Shown here piece by piece: positions 36,471 through 62,027 of a stretch of DNA of 64,000 nt. Made by a program: the position numbers and the translations under genes. Source of the stretch: Aldrovandia affinis (taxonomy: Eukaryota > Chordata > Actinopteri > Notacanthiformes > Halosauridae); contig JAINUG010000007.1 of the NCBI GenBank assembly GCA_029706075.1, forward strand, positions 8,371,501-8,435,500, given 5' to 3'. Every line of letters begins with the position of its first letter. Positions within the stretch are counted from its first letter, which is position 1. The notes under the pieces were generated by a model. The model was not told the origin of the DNA, searched no databases, and saw nothing but the letters and a program-made list of their open reading frames with translations.

Positions 36471-36536
36471 GATGGGGGAACGAACCCCGGTTGCCGTGGG
36501 AAGCGTTAAACATTGTAACCACTGGACCACGTGGAA
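36471..36536 (-). repeat. tRNA-Glu-like sequence (pseudogene or SINE head)
   Basis: The minus strand reads TTCCACGTGGTCCAGTGGTT (A-box region) and then GGGGTTCGTTCCCC (B box and T arm). This is close to vertebrate tRNA-Glu. The closing acceptor strand does not pair cleanly and no CCA-side trailer or terminator was seen. I treat it as a tRNA-derived repeat rather than a working gene. Confidence 0.6.
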
Positions 36537-36939
36537 AGCCCTTTACTATCCTGTCCTTGGTATTTGCATCATGATATTTAACATCAGTGGCACTGTGTCA
36601 GTGGTACAGCCTCTTACAGGACCATCGTATGGTAGTAACTTAATGAGGATGTGATATAGGTGACACATGGACACCTAGTATGTTGCCAATCATGTGTTCC
36701 TGTGTCATACCTGTAAAAGGCTCTCTCCTTAACATTGGAGAGATTTTTCTGCTGCTGCTGTATGAAACAAAATTAACAAAATGAAACCCAACAGATTGCT
36801 GGCCCTTATTTATGGTTCAAGCCTTTAGTTGCCTTAGGAGGCCACAGGAGGTAGGGTAAGTCGGCTATGGATCTTCAGATTACACATGCTGCCTTCATTT
36901 CTCCAAACAAGATGGCAAGTACCCACAGGCACCCACACC

Positions 36940-38100
36940 CACAGGCCCACTGTCTCTGTCCGTAGGCCCTGTCCTATTCTCCCTGTACACTAAGTCACTT
37001 GGTTCTCTCATCTCTGCTCATGGTTTTTCTTATCACTGTTATGGCGACGACACTCGCATCTCTGCATGCCTGGCTGACATCTCTGCCTGGATGTCCACCC
37101 ACCACCTGAAGCTGAACCTGGGGAAGACGTAGCTGCTCTTCCTCCCAGCGAAGGGCTCCCCGATGATTGATGCTTCAATCACTGTGGAAAGCTCCATGGT
37201 GTCTCCATTCCAGTCTGCCAGGAGTCTTGGAGTGACCCTGGATGATCAGCTGTGCTTCTCGGGCCACATCGCAGTGATCACTCGGACCTGCCAGTTCTCC
37301 CTCCATAACATCCGGAGGATCTGACCGTTCCTCACCCAAGAGGCCACAGAACTCCTGGTCCAGGCCCTGGTGATCTCACGTCTGGACTACTGCAATTCCT
37401 TGCTGGCAGACCTGCCAGCCTGTGCCATCAAGCCACCACAACTAGTCCAGAATGCTTCCACACGTCTGGTGTTCAATCAACCAAAGTTCACCCATGTCAC
37501 CCCTCTACTCTCCTCTCTGCACTGGCTCCCCATCACAGCATGCATCAGATTTAAATCACTGGTGCTGGCTTATCAAGCAGCTAGAGGAACTGCTCCCCCT
37601 TACCTCCAGACACTCATCACACCCTACACTCCTCTGGCAAACTGACTGTCTCATCCCTCCGGGCCCCCGGCAGCCACTCCCCGCGGTCTCACCTCTTCTC
37701 TGTCCTGACCCCTCGGTGGTGGAATGATCTTCCGCACTCGGTCAGGACCGCGGAATCACTTGCGATTTTCCGCAAGAGACTCAAAACCCACCTTTTCAGA
37801 CTCCACTACCACTGAATTCTGTACATCAAGCCAATTGTCATCACCACTGCCTACTTGTTTATACTTTTTTGTATATGTATACTTGTTTACTCCTCAAAAA
37901 TGCAAAAAAGTAATAAAAAATTACTAACCTTTTCCTTCCCAGTGTTACAGGTATGGTATGCAGCTGCCATAAACAATGTCTATCGCTGTATTACTGCACT
38001 GATCTCTTGCGCAAACAATGATTGTTCTTATCGTGTATTAATGCACATCTTGTAAGTCGCTCTGGATAAGAGCATCTGCTAAATGCTTAAAATGTAAATG
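36940..38100 (+). mobile_element. L2-clade LINE, 5'-truncated
   Basis: The plus strand codes [20 protein letters not shown] and CYGDDTRI (YGDD catalytic box). Then come [56 protein letters not shown] and YQAARGTAPPYLQTL, the classic C-terminal half of fish L2 (Maui-like) ORF2. In-frame stops lie near 37130 and 37322, and the frame shifts after 37650, so it is dead. The 3' end (38050-38100) reads GTAAGTCGCTCTGGATAAGA then GCATCTGCTAAATG. The upstream half of the reverse transcriptase is absent. Confidence 0.85.
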
Positions 38101-38262
38101 TGGTTCTCTGTGGCTCAGTTGGTAGAGCACAGCGTTGGCAACGCTTAGGTTGTGGGTTCAATCCCCACTGGGGCCACACATACTGAAAATGTATGCATTC
38201 ACTACTGTAAGTCGCTTTGGATAAAAGCGTCTGCTAAATGGTGTATATTATTATTATTATAA
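38101..38262 (+). mobile_element. tRNA-derived SINE sharing the L2 tail
   Basis: The head has A box TGGCTCAGTTGG and B box GGTTCAATCCC. The anticodon-like loop TTGGCAA is flanked by a CAGCG/CGCTT stem. The tail GTAAGTCGCTTTGGATAAAA then GCGTCTGCTAAATG is nearly the same as the end of the L2 LINE just upstream. It finishes with ATT repeats. It is the plus-strand twin of 4457-4613. It starts exactly where the LINE ends. Confidence 0.88.
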
Positions 38263-41200
38263 ATGTATATTCATAACAGAAAATAGTTTTGACATGGGTT
38301 CATAAAAATATAAAACAGCATATAAACAGCAACAGTTAAGACAACAGCGTAGACATAGCTAAAAAAATAGAAAAGGAATAGATGTGCAAAAGTAGCAACA
38401 TGCAAATAATATAATTTTTTGTTTAACAGGGTTATTGCTATGGGAATAATTTTTCATAAATACGTTTCTTGGCCAATGGGACTTTGATTGGACAGTCTGA
38501 TGGGAGTAATTGGAAGGAGGTACACTGGTATCGGTTATTTTACTTGCTTGGTTTGTGATCCTCCTACAGTACAGGCCGCAACCCAAGGCAGGACCTGGCC
38601 ACCATTGCACATTAAATAAAATGAAAATGGATCCCACCTGACATCACTGTTTAGGGTGTAATATGTCCCATGGTGGAAAACACCCGTTTCATATCTCTGC
38701 CACTTCACTCTCTGGGGAAACAGTATTCCCTGCTATGCCTCTGCTCGGGTGGACAGTATTTACCACATTTAACCTATTAATGTCAGCATAATTCATAAAT
38801 ATTATTCATTATAATTCTTATTTAAAAAAACCATCACCAAAGGTTGTAAGTTGCCTTTGCTTTAAAAAAATGACATTCCATTTCAGGGGGAAAAAATCGC
38901 ATTCAAATGTCTCAGGGATGCATACAATAGTTTATATAAACTGTTGTTGACATACCTTCTTACCGTGTTTACGTTCAACTCACTTCCTCGCTGTGTGTTT
39001 GAGGCAGTCTCCTCAGGCCAGAGTTGTGTGTATCAACTCATTTGAGAGCCAAGGTTGTTTTGATCATAGAAAAAGTTTTTTCCTCGTAGCCTGTATATTT
39101 CATGAGATTTTTAATGACACATCCACTGTAGCCACCGAATGTGGGCTCTGAGATTTATCATCTGAATAGTTAGTTATTGGTTGGTTGTACCTGTAATCCA
39201 TGGTTAGAGTGATCAGATTCTAAGCTTTCAAATGAACTCTCATTGGCTTCTCGCGGTCATTGTTGGGCTGAGGTCTACGCGTACCTAGCCAGTCCAGTTC
39301 TGGAAGCGGTATCACAGATGCGCTGCGTACACTTGTGAAAACTTGGGGCACATGCCACTTCTGGGTTCTGGGCGATTTGAACAAAAATAAAATTAGTAAT
39401 CATTTATAGTTCACGATGGCAGCAAGTCGCCACTGTTTTAGTGTCTTTGAAGAGATTTATATGCTGGCTTGCTTTCAGATGAATGATTCATCTACCTTCA
39501 GTATGTGTGCTATGTCTGCATTAATCAAGTGTCAGAATAGGTAGATGGTGACACTTGATTCATCATCGTACAACTGTCTACTTCACATCAAGCCCTCCAC
39601 CATGTCTGTACAAGGTGTACTTTTGGTGATATTAGGCTTGGTGTAGTAGTACTGAAAAACAGGCAGACATTTTTAGGCCTTGACGTGAAGGGGTTAAAAC
39701 GATGTAGCCAAAGCAGTTATCAAAATTAGGACCCATGGATGTCTATCGTCTGCAAATACCAGTACTATTTTCATAAAACTGTCAAGAATTTGGACCCTTT
39801 TTTTTTCCTACCTCAGCCATGTGGTTCAAGTCTCGATCACCTAATCCGTGGTGATTAATGGGGATAATTAATTGCGTCCTAGCTGAACAGGAACTCTCAG
39901 CTGCGGTCTCGCCCCTGGGACCAGGCGCACAAATCATCTCACAGTGGCGATTAGCACAGGGCGCTGGCCAGATGCACTGCATCATGTCAGAGTGCAATAA
40001 CGCCTTTCACTCTGTCATGAGGTGAAGTCACTGCTTGGTACGCCCTGGTATCACGGTGCGAGTGGGGGTGGGTTGGGGTGGGGGGTGGGGGAGTTTGGTG
40101 GGAGCTGTGCCAGCAGGGAGCCCAGCCGTTGCTCAACGATTACGGGGAGAAGGCTCTCTCTTCCTCTGACGGAGCCTGAAGGAATGCAGCTTTCAGGGAA
40201 AACCAACCTGCCCCTGCCCGTACCAAGGCGCAGGGAACTACGATACCATCTTTGCAAAATTTCAGGGGCTTAGCTGTTTTTTTCCTTTCCTGTGGTCCAG
40301 CTCACATGCTACTGGGAAACCCATTAGATTTGTTTCAGCTTATTGCACCAATGGCTTCATAAAAGCCAGGATTTCACAAATCACAAATTCTGAGCTATTG
40401 GAATTATTTCCCCCGGGGATAAATCAGCTATAACTATGCGTTATTTATACTGTGTGTCCAAGGGAATAAAAGTTATTTACATTCCAATAACTGCTCTGGT
40501 TGAAAATAAGTTTGTGTAATTGAGTTGGCGAGGCCTTGTAATTATGAGGAAGTGAGAACAGGACTGAACAAGGATACACTCACTGTAAGCACGGTTTTCT
40601 CAGTTGTTGCTTGTTTTCGTTGTGTGGATGGTCTCTCGTATGGCGTTGTTTGTGCAAAGCCAGATGTTATTGAGGAGACAGCATAAGGAGGAAATTTGAG
40701 CCAGTAAAATGTGTGCAATGCCAGGGTCAGAGGAGCACGTTAGACTGCACTCTGACCTCTGGGTGAGGTTAAGTTCTCTGTCATGGACGTACCTCCACCA
40801 CACACACAGGGCTTTATTGCACATAGCTGTTAGTCTTCCCTTTTGTCCAGGGGAGCCCGTCTGCACCCCTAACTGATTTATCCCTGCTGATACCTCGCAT
40901 CCTCTGCACCCTTCTCCATTCCTAATCCTTTAATGGTCGACGGTCTCTCTCTCTGTCTTTCTCTTTCTCTCTCAACGTCCCGCTGTGAGAAATAAAAGAT
41001 CCAAAGCAAAGGACATGTGACTTGATTCATTTACACTTGGTGCATGCATGTGTGATTCTTCTCTTATCTTATCTGTGGGCTTATTCTCACAAATCATCAA
41101 GTGGTTTTTGACAAAACTGAAAGCAGCCACTGAGTCATAAATGTGTCACTGGCCAGTGTACAAGTTAAGGCAGATCAAGTGGTGATTAGTCACTGGGCTT

Positions 41201-42480
41201 AGTTTAGCAACTCCACCATTATGTGGCACTTTATTGATGGGCCTCTAAGTTTCAATTAGGTTCTACAAAGTTTTAATTTGTCCTATTGGTGATTTTTGTT
41301 CAATATAATAGTGTAGACTAGGCTACTACAATCTTGTAAGCAAGAGTTATTTGGCAGAATGTGAGGTGGTGAAAATGAGCAATGTTCTGTGTGCAGTAAC
41401 AGTCACAGGCTCCCAGAGACAGGTACGTTTCACCTGTTCTGTTTGTGCTCTTTCATAGCACGTGTAGTACCCCTGAGAGAGGGGTAGGAATTAACAGAGG
41501 ACAAGTGCTCCCTTTCCACTCCACTGTAAGGCCAGTAATGATTTCAACACATACAGGACAATTCACACATTTTCAATGATAACTTGTAATGAAATTACAT
41601 AAAAGGTATAGAGCAAAGTTCAATACTGTAACTTAAACTGCTATAAATACATATGCAGCTTAGATGCATTTTTAATTAATTAGTAATAAAATAATAATTG
41701 GTAAACACATTCACAGGTGGTTATTTTTACTGCATTTCTACTAAACAAATAGTTATTATCTGTATTGTTGCATTAATATTAAACCATTTTCGGTAGCTTG
41801 ATAACATATACAGTATATGTAACCAGAATCTAAACTGGTCATTCCAATAGTACACAAATTGGCATATACTTGCAAAATTGTGATAGGAGCCTTGTATAAG
41901 GCCACCTACTGTATGGTTGTTGTTTATATTACTATCTGATATTCTCTTACCTAAAATTACTATAATTCAAGTTAACATTCAACATACAAAATACATACAA
42001 ACATACAAAACCGGAGTTCAAACATTACTTATTCAGTCTTCTTAAAGCCGGAGCATCAAGATGGGCTGTGCTTTTCCACAATCGAATTGTGTAATAGTTA
42101 TGTACAGAATTCCCAATGCAAATATACACTTCAAAGTTCTATTTTAAGAGCTTTTTGAAAAAGCCTAATCCCCGAAGTCTACGTCAACCCTGTCGGAAAA
42201 GCATGAGTCAGATCAACACGTCATAGAGAGAACGGAAGAGGGGATTATGACGTTACACTGTACTGAAATGCATTGAGCATATAGCAACTACAATATTCTA
42301 CACTCTTAGAAATACGTTAGTACGTTACGCTAGCTAATGTTAGCTAACCAGATTAATAGTAACGTTAATACAACATTCTGGCGGAATAAATTGTCTGGAC
42401 AAAGGATGAATTATAAATTCTAACTCAAAATCCATATTTGTTTATGAAAAAATACAAATGCATTGATGAAGAACACTCAC
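38263..42480. other. Unassigned intergenic DNA
   Basis: 4.2 kb with no gene, RNA or bounded transposon recognised. There is a G-rich patch at 40055-40110 and a CT-rich patch at 40945-40975. Open frames here are short and unsupported. Confidence 0.5.
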
Positions 42481-42819
42481 CCTGTTGACCTCCATTATTG
42501 CAGAGGCTCGGGATTTTGGACCAGCAACACCAGTGTCTGGAGCACCAGAGAAGCGAGCATGGACCGTAGGCACCGCACCGTTTTTCAGTCTCAGCCTTGA
42601 GACGAAACCAGCTTTCCACTGCTCGTAGCCGTCGTAGTCGGTCGGTAAAAAGTGGACACCACATATAGTGGACATGCCTGGGGTTCCCTTAACCCAGTTT
42701 GCTCGCTTGATCCTGGCAAAGCGATCCCACTTATGAGCAAGCTTCTAATTTTTTGGCCAATAGTGCTAAGTAACTCCGTCTGTGTTACTGCACCCTCCAA
42801 TAACACACCGTTTTGGCAT
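42481..42819 (-). pseudogene. THAP-domain first exon, decayed
   Basis: From an ATG at 42819 the frame reads MPKRCVIGGCSN (C-x4-C), later KLAHKWDRFARIKRANWVKG, then ICGVHF (C-x2-H) and RLKNGAVPTVHARF (the AVPTIF-like box). Together these are a complete THAP zinc-finger DNA-binding domain. The exon ends at a good donor GTGAGT (42480). Two in-frame TAG codons lie between the first Cys pair and KLAHKW (near 42770 and 42750), so it cannot make the protein as it stands. THAP domains occur in host genes and in P-element and related transposases. No downstream exon was found, so the source is open. Confidence 0.7.
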
Positions 42820-44663
42820 TTTGTTAGCTTTGAAAAAAGCTGTTGTGGTGAGCTTTGAAAAAAGCTGTTGGGTTGAAATACAAAAAAAAACGATGAAACT
42901 CCGCAAAACTCTCCTCAATAAATGTACACACTGACTAGAATAGCACGGAATCATTATTTCGTCATGCGATTGTTTTTATAACATTCCTTCTCTTGCATAA
43001 TATTTCTTTCTAATACCAAATGAACCGATAGCTTTACCGCCACCTCCAGGACAGGAGTGTGTGGAGACGGTTGGTAGCTGGCTAGCTAGCTGCTATAGCT
43101 AGCAGGCTAGCAGTTAGCAGTGCTAGCAGCTAGCTCCAGATCGTGTTCTATCTATTATGTCACATAAATTGCATTGTGGGTAGATTTACGAAAATTTGGC
43201 AGATTCTTGAGTTTTTAAACTTCAAATATGCATATGTGTTTTCAAATAAATATGATCACAAACATACTATGATATAGTTAGGAGGTATTTGAGAGACATG
43301 TGTCATCACTTTTGCAAGGTAAATTCGCTGGTGCCTACACTTTAAACATTACTGATTGTATGAATACATAATACCCACATGTGCACACACAAGGAGCGAT
43401 GGATGACGCACGCCATACACTCAAGCCTACTGGTGGCTACATTCAATACTCAAAAAGATTGCAGATCTGAAGATTTAAATCACATTTCCCTCTTTAGCTC
43501 GATTCTTATAACAGTACAATTATACATTCCGTTAATGTATAAAGGAATTCATCAATTAATTCCTTAAACTTCATACTGATGCCCTGGCAAGTGACTATGC
43601 TAATGTCATACTTTAGCTTCGCCCTCGCTACATTTTTACTCACAAAAACAACATTTTGACATCGTCAACATGCAACCTTATCTACAGCATGCAACTATAG
43701 TTATGTGAACGTTTATTATTTAACAATGAATAATAGTAAGAAGATCAGTGTTTTACTTTCAATAAAGTAAAGATAGAGGGTTAGGAATTAACAGACGAGA
43801 AGCGCACACTTTTCATTCAACTGTATTAATGACAAAAGCCAGCTACATCGCCCCTAGTTACAATTCCCCCAGGCATCAGCAATCAAGTGGATCATTCAGA
43901 CCTGAATCACTTATTAATCAAATAGTGTAAATGCAAGCATAAAACGGATATTAAAATAAACAAGAAGATTATTTATACTAAGGAATAGTATTATGTACAC
44001 AGACAGTAGCTATAGTATATGCTGCACATATTTACGATATATGAATTATAGAGTAGGCTACTGTATGTCTTCATTTATATTTAGCATAATTCTATCTATC
44101 ACACATGCACCTCTTGTTTCTCTGAGTGTTTTCACATTGTATTATGGTACAGTTCCCGTAATTGATTCCAGAGATAACAAATTGGTGTGGTTTACTTTTT
44201 GGATAAGAAATAATTTGGGTAAGGCCGTGTGATGTGAATCATTGTGGTGTGAATTCCATTATGTGAGCCGTTCATCTATAGCTGTAAACTAATCCTTAGG
44301 AACAGCGTAGCGCCTCTGTTCTTTAAAAAAAAAATCATCTTTCCAAATAGCTAAAAAGCATTCTGTTTCTTTTTCACTTTCTCTCACTCTCCTGTTCACT
44401 TAACCAAATTTTTGGTTAAACCTGTCAATCTTACAAACAAACAACTCCATCTGAACAAACACATGCATCACTCATTCCTAACAGTGACAGGCCCATGATC
44501 CTTTGAATGTCTAAATAATTGGATGGAAGTACTTCCAGCCCAGTATCAAATTACAGAGGCAGTTTAGCCTGGACTTTGGATGACCTTGGCAAAGCCCTCC
44601 TGGATGAATCCTTCTTCCATGCGGTTGTACATACGCCAGATAATATAAACGGAGCGCTCAATC
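42820..44663. other. Unassigned intergenic DNA with GCTAGC cluster
   Basis: No gene seen. At 43075-43140 the sequence is dense in GCTAGC/TAGCTAGC units. The rest is AT-rich. Confidence 0.5.
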
Positions 44664-46371
44664 CAGGGCCGGCTCTACACATTTTGGAGCCCTAGGCGAG
44701 ATTGGCATTTGGGCGCCCCCCCCCCGCCCCCAGGACAAAAATTATTTTTATTTATTTTTCAAATAAAATCACTTCTCAAACAAATCACTTACCAAAGTCT
44801 CATTTAAACAGGGAGGATAAGAGAAAATGGTAAGAAAACTCACTTTTAACACAATTGTTAACAAAGTCTGGGGGCTTTTGCAAAAATGTGCTGAGTGTAT
44901 CTGTACAGACAGGTCAGTTATTAGCCTATTACAAGCAAAAGGACAAACAACTTAAATCGATTTTTTATGGATAGCTAGCCACATTATTATCACTGATATA
45001 ATGTTGTACCCTACTACTAATTTTGGTAGCCTAATAATAGGTATGTTACAATTCCCGTGCGCAGCGACGGTCTAGATGTGCCTGTGTCCCTGTGCAAGCG
45101 ATTACGAGAGACTATGGCCGTACCCCAAAAATGCAGGCTTTTCAAGGGCTGTCTGGGGTTTTTTTCACCATATGTCTGCGATATAACGTAGTTGAAAACT
45201 CGATCCTCCATCTTGTTTCCGAAATTTGATTAAACATTGCTCGGTTTGGTCATATGCTACACTTCAGAGTCAGACTCGTGTTTAGTGCTTTCAAAATGAT
45301 ATATCGCAAGTTCAGGACTAAATAAAAGGTATCCAGGACGTTAATTTAACATTTTATCTTGTTTCTGGTGAAATTTCATTGAAATCTGTCGATGCGAAAT
45401 GCGATATTTTTGACCCGGAATGTGAGATATCTTTGCCCAAATGCTCACTGCCTGCCGTGGTTTTTGCCGTGTCGCGGCGTGTGCGCAACATGTAATTATG
45501 TGATTAATTGATTATGTAATGCAATTTCAGATAATTCAAATTAAGATATATCATATCCTTTTTAGAATGCTTCAATCTGTAATTACTGAAAATTTCATGC
45601 AATTATCTTTATTTTTAAGAAAGTTATGGGCATTTATGTTATTGAATCACAGCTTTTGTTTCAAGATCATTGAAAAACAATAGGGGTCAATATGCAAATT
45701 TCCAAGTGTATAAATGACCATAACTTCCTTAAAACTTAAGATATGAGAGTGAATAAGGTATCAAATTAAATGTATTTTCATGCTCTATCTGGTGGGATAA
45801 GTTTCAGGCTAGATTTATAACATCTCATTAGCTTGTTTATTACTTCGCTAGTTAGCTCCCTAGCCTCCTACAATAACACAGAAACACAATGATGACTTAG
45901 CCTACCTCTTAATTTGACTCTTTTCCTCCTCCTCCTTCCTCTGTTTTCTCCCCTGCGCACCTGAAGCCTTGTTGTGCCTTTTCAACGTCATTGGAAACAC
46001 AAAATCTGTCTGTCATTGATCTGATATCAATCGCGCTGACGTTGGCTCTCTGCCTGACTGTATCAGTAGTGCGTGCCTCTGCGCTTGACCCGACAGGCGA
46101 CAACGTCTCTTGGGTTGCCTGTGATGCGCGCACTTAACCCGCACTTTCAGCAAGCAGCCAGTCATCGTATTCCCCAGATGAAACATTGTGTGAGGAACAG
46201 AACAGGGGTGCAAAGTGTATTTCTTTTTGTTTATTTGTTCGTTTATTTGGGCGGAAAGGAGAGGGCGCCCACGATTTTTTATTTTTTTATTTGTGAGGGC
46301 AACCTGGCGCCCCTAGCCAACATGGCGCCCCAGGCAGCTGCCTGTATTGCCTGTGCCTAGAGCCAGCCCTG
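44664..46371. mobile_element. Degraded hAT-type element
   Basis: The left tip is CAGGGCCGGCTCTACACATT. The right tip, inverted, is CAGGGCTGGCTCTAGGCACA. GGCGCCC-rich subterminal blocks occur on both sides (44711-44735 and 46262-46345). The 1.7-kb interior has no clear transposase. The flanking bases do not form an exact 8-bp duplication, so one edge may have decayed. Confidence 0.65.
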
Positions 46372-48499
46372 AGTAGATAGAAGTATATGTAAACAGTTAC
46401 ATACCTGGTAGTAATTTAATTAGCCATGGGTTAAAAGGTGTGTGGGTGAGGTTAACACTTTCCATTTTTAAGAATGTATTGGTTTGGTGTGGCCTTGTGT
46501 TCATTGTTTACGTGAAGCCTGTTTTCCCCTTTGTTTTTAATTAAATAAACACTTGTCATTTTAAACTCCATATATTTAAACTGTTGAAATGTTTTTCTCT
46601 TTATCACAAAGGCAGAACATAAATATCATAGCATTAAATAAATGATTGAAATTTTGATGTACTGACCTCTTCAGTCTCTACCTTTAAGGTAGAAACCATT
46701 GGATTTTGAGTGGTCCTCAATTTGCTAACATGTTGAGAGAGAGCTCACCTTGAAGATGTGAGCCAGTCAGGGTCTGTAAAAGCAGTCACGTTTGAGTAAC
46801 AGTACAATAAAAAGCAACTTCTAAAGATTTACAGCTGTTCTTTATCCCCCTTTTTTGGGATGCACACGAACCATAGATAATAATATGGTTATTATTCATA
46901 TGGAACCATAGAGCACAGCAGACCTTTGGTTGGATAGAAATGAAACACAACAACAAAAAAAGCCATTTCAAACAAAAGAGCCATTTCACCCTGTAAGGGC
47001 AGAAACTAGGGTCTGGAGAGATTTTGGTAGACCAAAGGTATTCGGTGTTAAAAAAAAAGGGAACTGTATTTCACACAATCAGTGGGTCATTTGTGTTGGG
47101 CATGGCCTTAACCACTCCAAGTTCTTCACGTGCACTTCTTCTGAATAATCACAGGGCGAAAGAGGTACAGACCCAGTTGTAATGAATGAACACCTGAAAA
47201 TTCCAAGGACCAGCTCCTTTACTCAAAAACAAATGCTACTCACTTATTTTCTTATCAGTAGTTAAGAGGGAGATGGTGGCCTTTGTCAGCATTGTATCTC
47301 ACCAACCCGACCTCACCAACAAATCCATGTTTCTCACAGCACACCTGATGAAGCTGTTTACGTCTGTGGCCCACAGGGTTAGCCAGGGAAATGTCATATT
47401 AACAAGAGAGACTGCACCTTACACATCAGCCAAGGTGACACTGAAGCAGTGTTACTCTAAATCAAGCCAAAACGGTTCTGCAGTTGTGCCCGTTCTCTCG
47501 CAGTTATGTTTGTCAAACATTTATTTTGGTCCTTCTCGTGCACTGTTCTATTTAGCTTGTATCAGTTTATATCTCTGAGATTTCTATCATTATGGATGAG
47601 TTTTATCAGTCACTGTTATGAGCAAAGTACATTGTAGAAATAAAAATCAGCCACCTCACTTCAAAGGCAGGGGAGCAAGACTGTGGAGCAGAATTCTGGC
47701 TAGAGATTAAGCACTGTCATTCTGAGATATGGCGGGGGTTTTTGCATGAGTAATTGGGTGGAGAGCCAGGCAGATTTACACAACGCTGGTGCAAGGCACT
47801 GAAAATTGTTAAGAAACAGTAGATCTCCCCAGAAATGTTCCCTCAGGGTGATAAACTACCGGAGACTGAAGGCATTTTAAAAAGAAAACAATGTGTGTGA
47901 AGCACGTCTTTTAAAGCATTATGAAATAATGTTGCTTGTTTTACACATTTTTAGAAACACTAAACATGAACTTCTGTAGCTCCTGTAGATTAAACCCAGA
48001 GATCAAAGATTCTTTGTTGAGAAAGATGATAATGACAATTGCAAATCAAGAAATATTTCAAATTGTTTTCCTCTTGTGAAACTTCAGTTGAAAGCATGGA
48101 ATAAATGGGTTTTTTCAGATGAAATGGAATGTTGGTGAGTTGGAGAGAGAGAAAAAAAATTCTTAACCTTATTGTTTTTAAGTGGTGTATGTACTTACAC
48201 CACTTGTATGCACTTTGGGCTGCAAATCGTGCTGTATAAATAAAGTTTATTTTTATTATTATTATGTAGAAATTGAGAAGAATCTGAGCAGACTTATAGT
48301 GGCAATTTTTTAAAAAGTGCTCAATGTTAAAGATTTGTTTTATTTTGAAAACCTGAGCACTCCTGAGAACCTGTGAACCCTCCTCTCACTGCCCCTGTGA
48401 ATTGAGTGTGGTCAGGACCTGGCCAGGTTGCTCAGTGTTCAGTACCCCAGCTGTGTCTGGCCCTGTTAGTGGAAGCTACAGAAACTCAACACTTTCCTT
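46372..48499. other. Intergenic DNA downstream of wt1
   Basis: No gene seen. At 48180-48262 a retroposon 3' tail (CTGTATAAATAAAGTTTATT then ATT repeats) marks a small LINE/SINE remnant. Confidence 0.5.
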
Positions 48500-49474
48500 G
48501 AGGCCACACAGCTGCCGAGGCCAACAATTCAACACAAATGGTCTTTAATTCAAAGCTTGGTGGAAAAAAACAAAAAAACAAATGCAGCACATAGCCTGGA
48601 AATGGTGAAGTCTATACATTTAAGAGGGGAACAACGTCAATTTTTGATGCACCTACTTATGATAAATGTTTCTAATGGTAGATATGTTATCAGACATATA
48701 CACAATAATTAATACATATTTTATAAAAGCTAAAACATTTCCTTCATACTCTTTACAGTTTTAATCTCAACACTAAGAATTAAGTTACATGTTTTTTTTA
48801 CATTGGGAGATAATGGTATCTGTGGACCAGCACTTTTAAGAAACCCTAACGTGACTACTTAGCCACATAGCCTGTGTGACTGTTTTATATTTTACAAACT
48901 CCAGACTCAAGGCTCTTTGACACAGTTTCTGTCCAAGTGAGAGGCTCTTCACAAAATCACTTCACTGGCAAGAGATGTAGTGGACATAATTTTACGATTT
49001 GGTCAGTAAAAATGACAACAGGGTGCAGGTCAAATTTAGAGCATCACTATTCTGTTCGGATCACACTGAATTAGAATGATGGCAGCCATGAAATAGATGT
49101 TTGGGTCCAAAGATACAAAGATCCCTCTTTAAAGTCATCTTTATGGAAGCCGATACAGTATTTTAATGAATACAATTTAGTTCAGACTGTGATCAAATGG
49201 CACTCAGCTGATTTAATCACATTTGAACAAGAATGACAGTGAGGGAAAGTAAGACCTTCCTCATTGAATGAAATGGACATGGCTGTTTTTTCATAAAGCA
49301 GGATGCACTGGTGTGAGATGGGGATTCCTTCATGGGTAAGGGACTTATAGGAGGATAACCAGTAAAACAGGCGAAAGTGGTCTTCCACTGCCATGAGACC
49401 ATAGCCCTTAGCCTTTGACTGTATGTGGTATCAGTATAGTCTATGTTAAGTGGGACCTCGGATGGCTACCCTCG
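48500..49474 (-). other. wt1: Probable wt1 3' UTR
   Basis: Non-coding DNA directly after the wt1 stop codon on the minus strand. I could not place a convincing AATAAA signal, so the distal limit is only a guess. Confidence 0.4.

Positions 49475-62027
<12,553 letters not shown>

Noticed and set aside
36262-36654. 130-codon plus-strand frame
   Set aside because: It crosses a tRNA-Glu-like repeat in antisense and shows no protein similarity.
1-48499. Search for neighbouring host genes such as rcn1
   Set aside because: No EF-hand or other host coding exon was recognisable on either strand.
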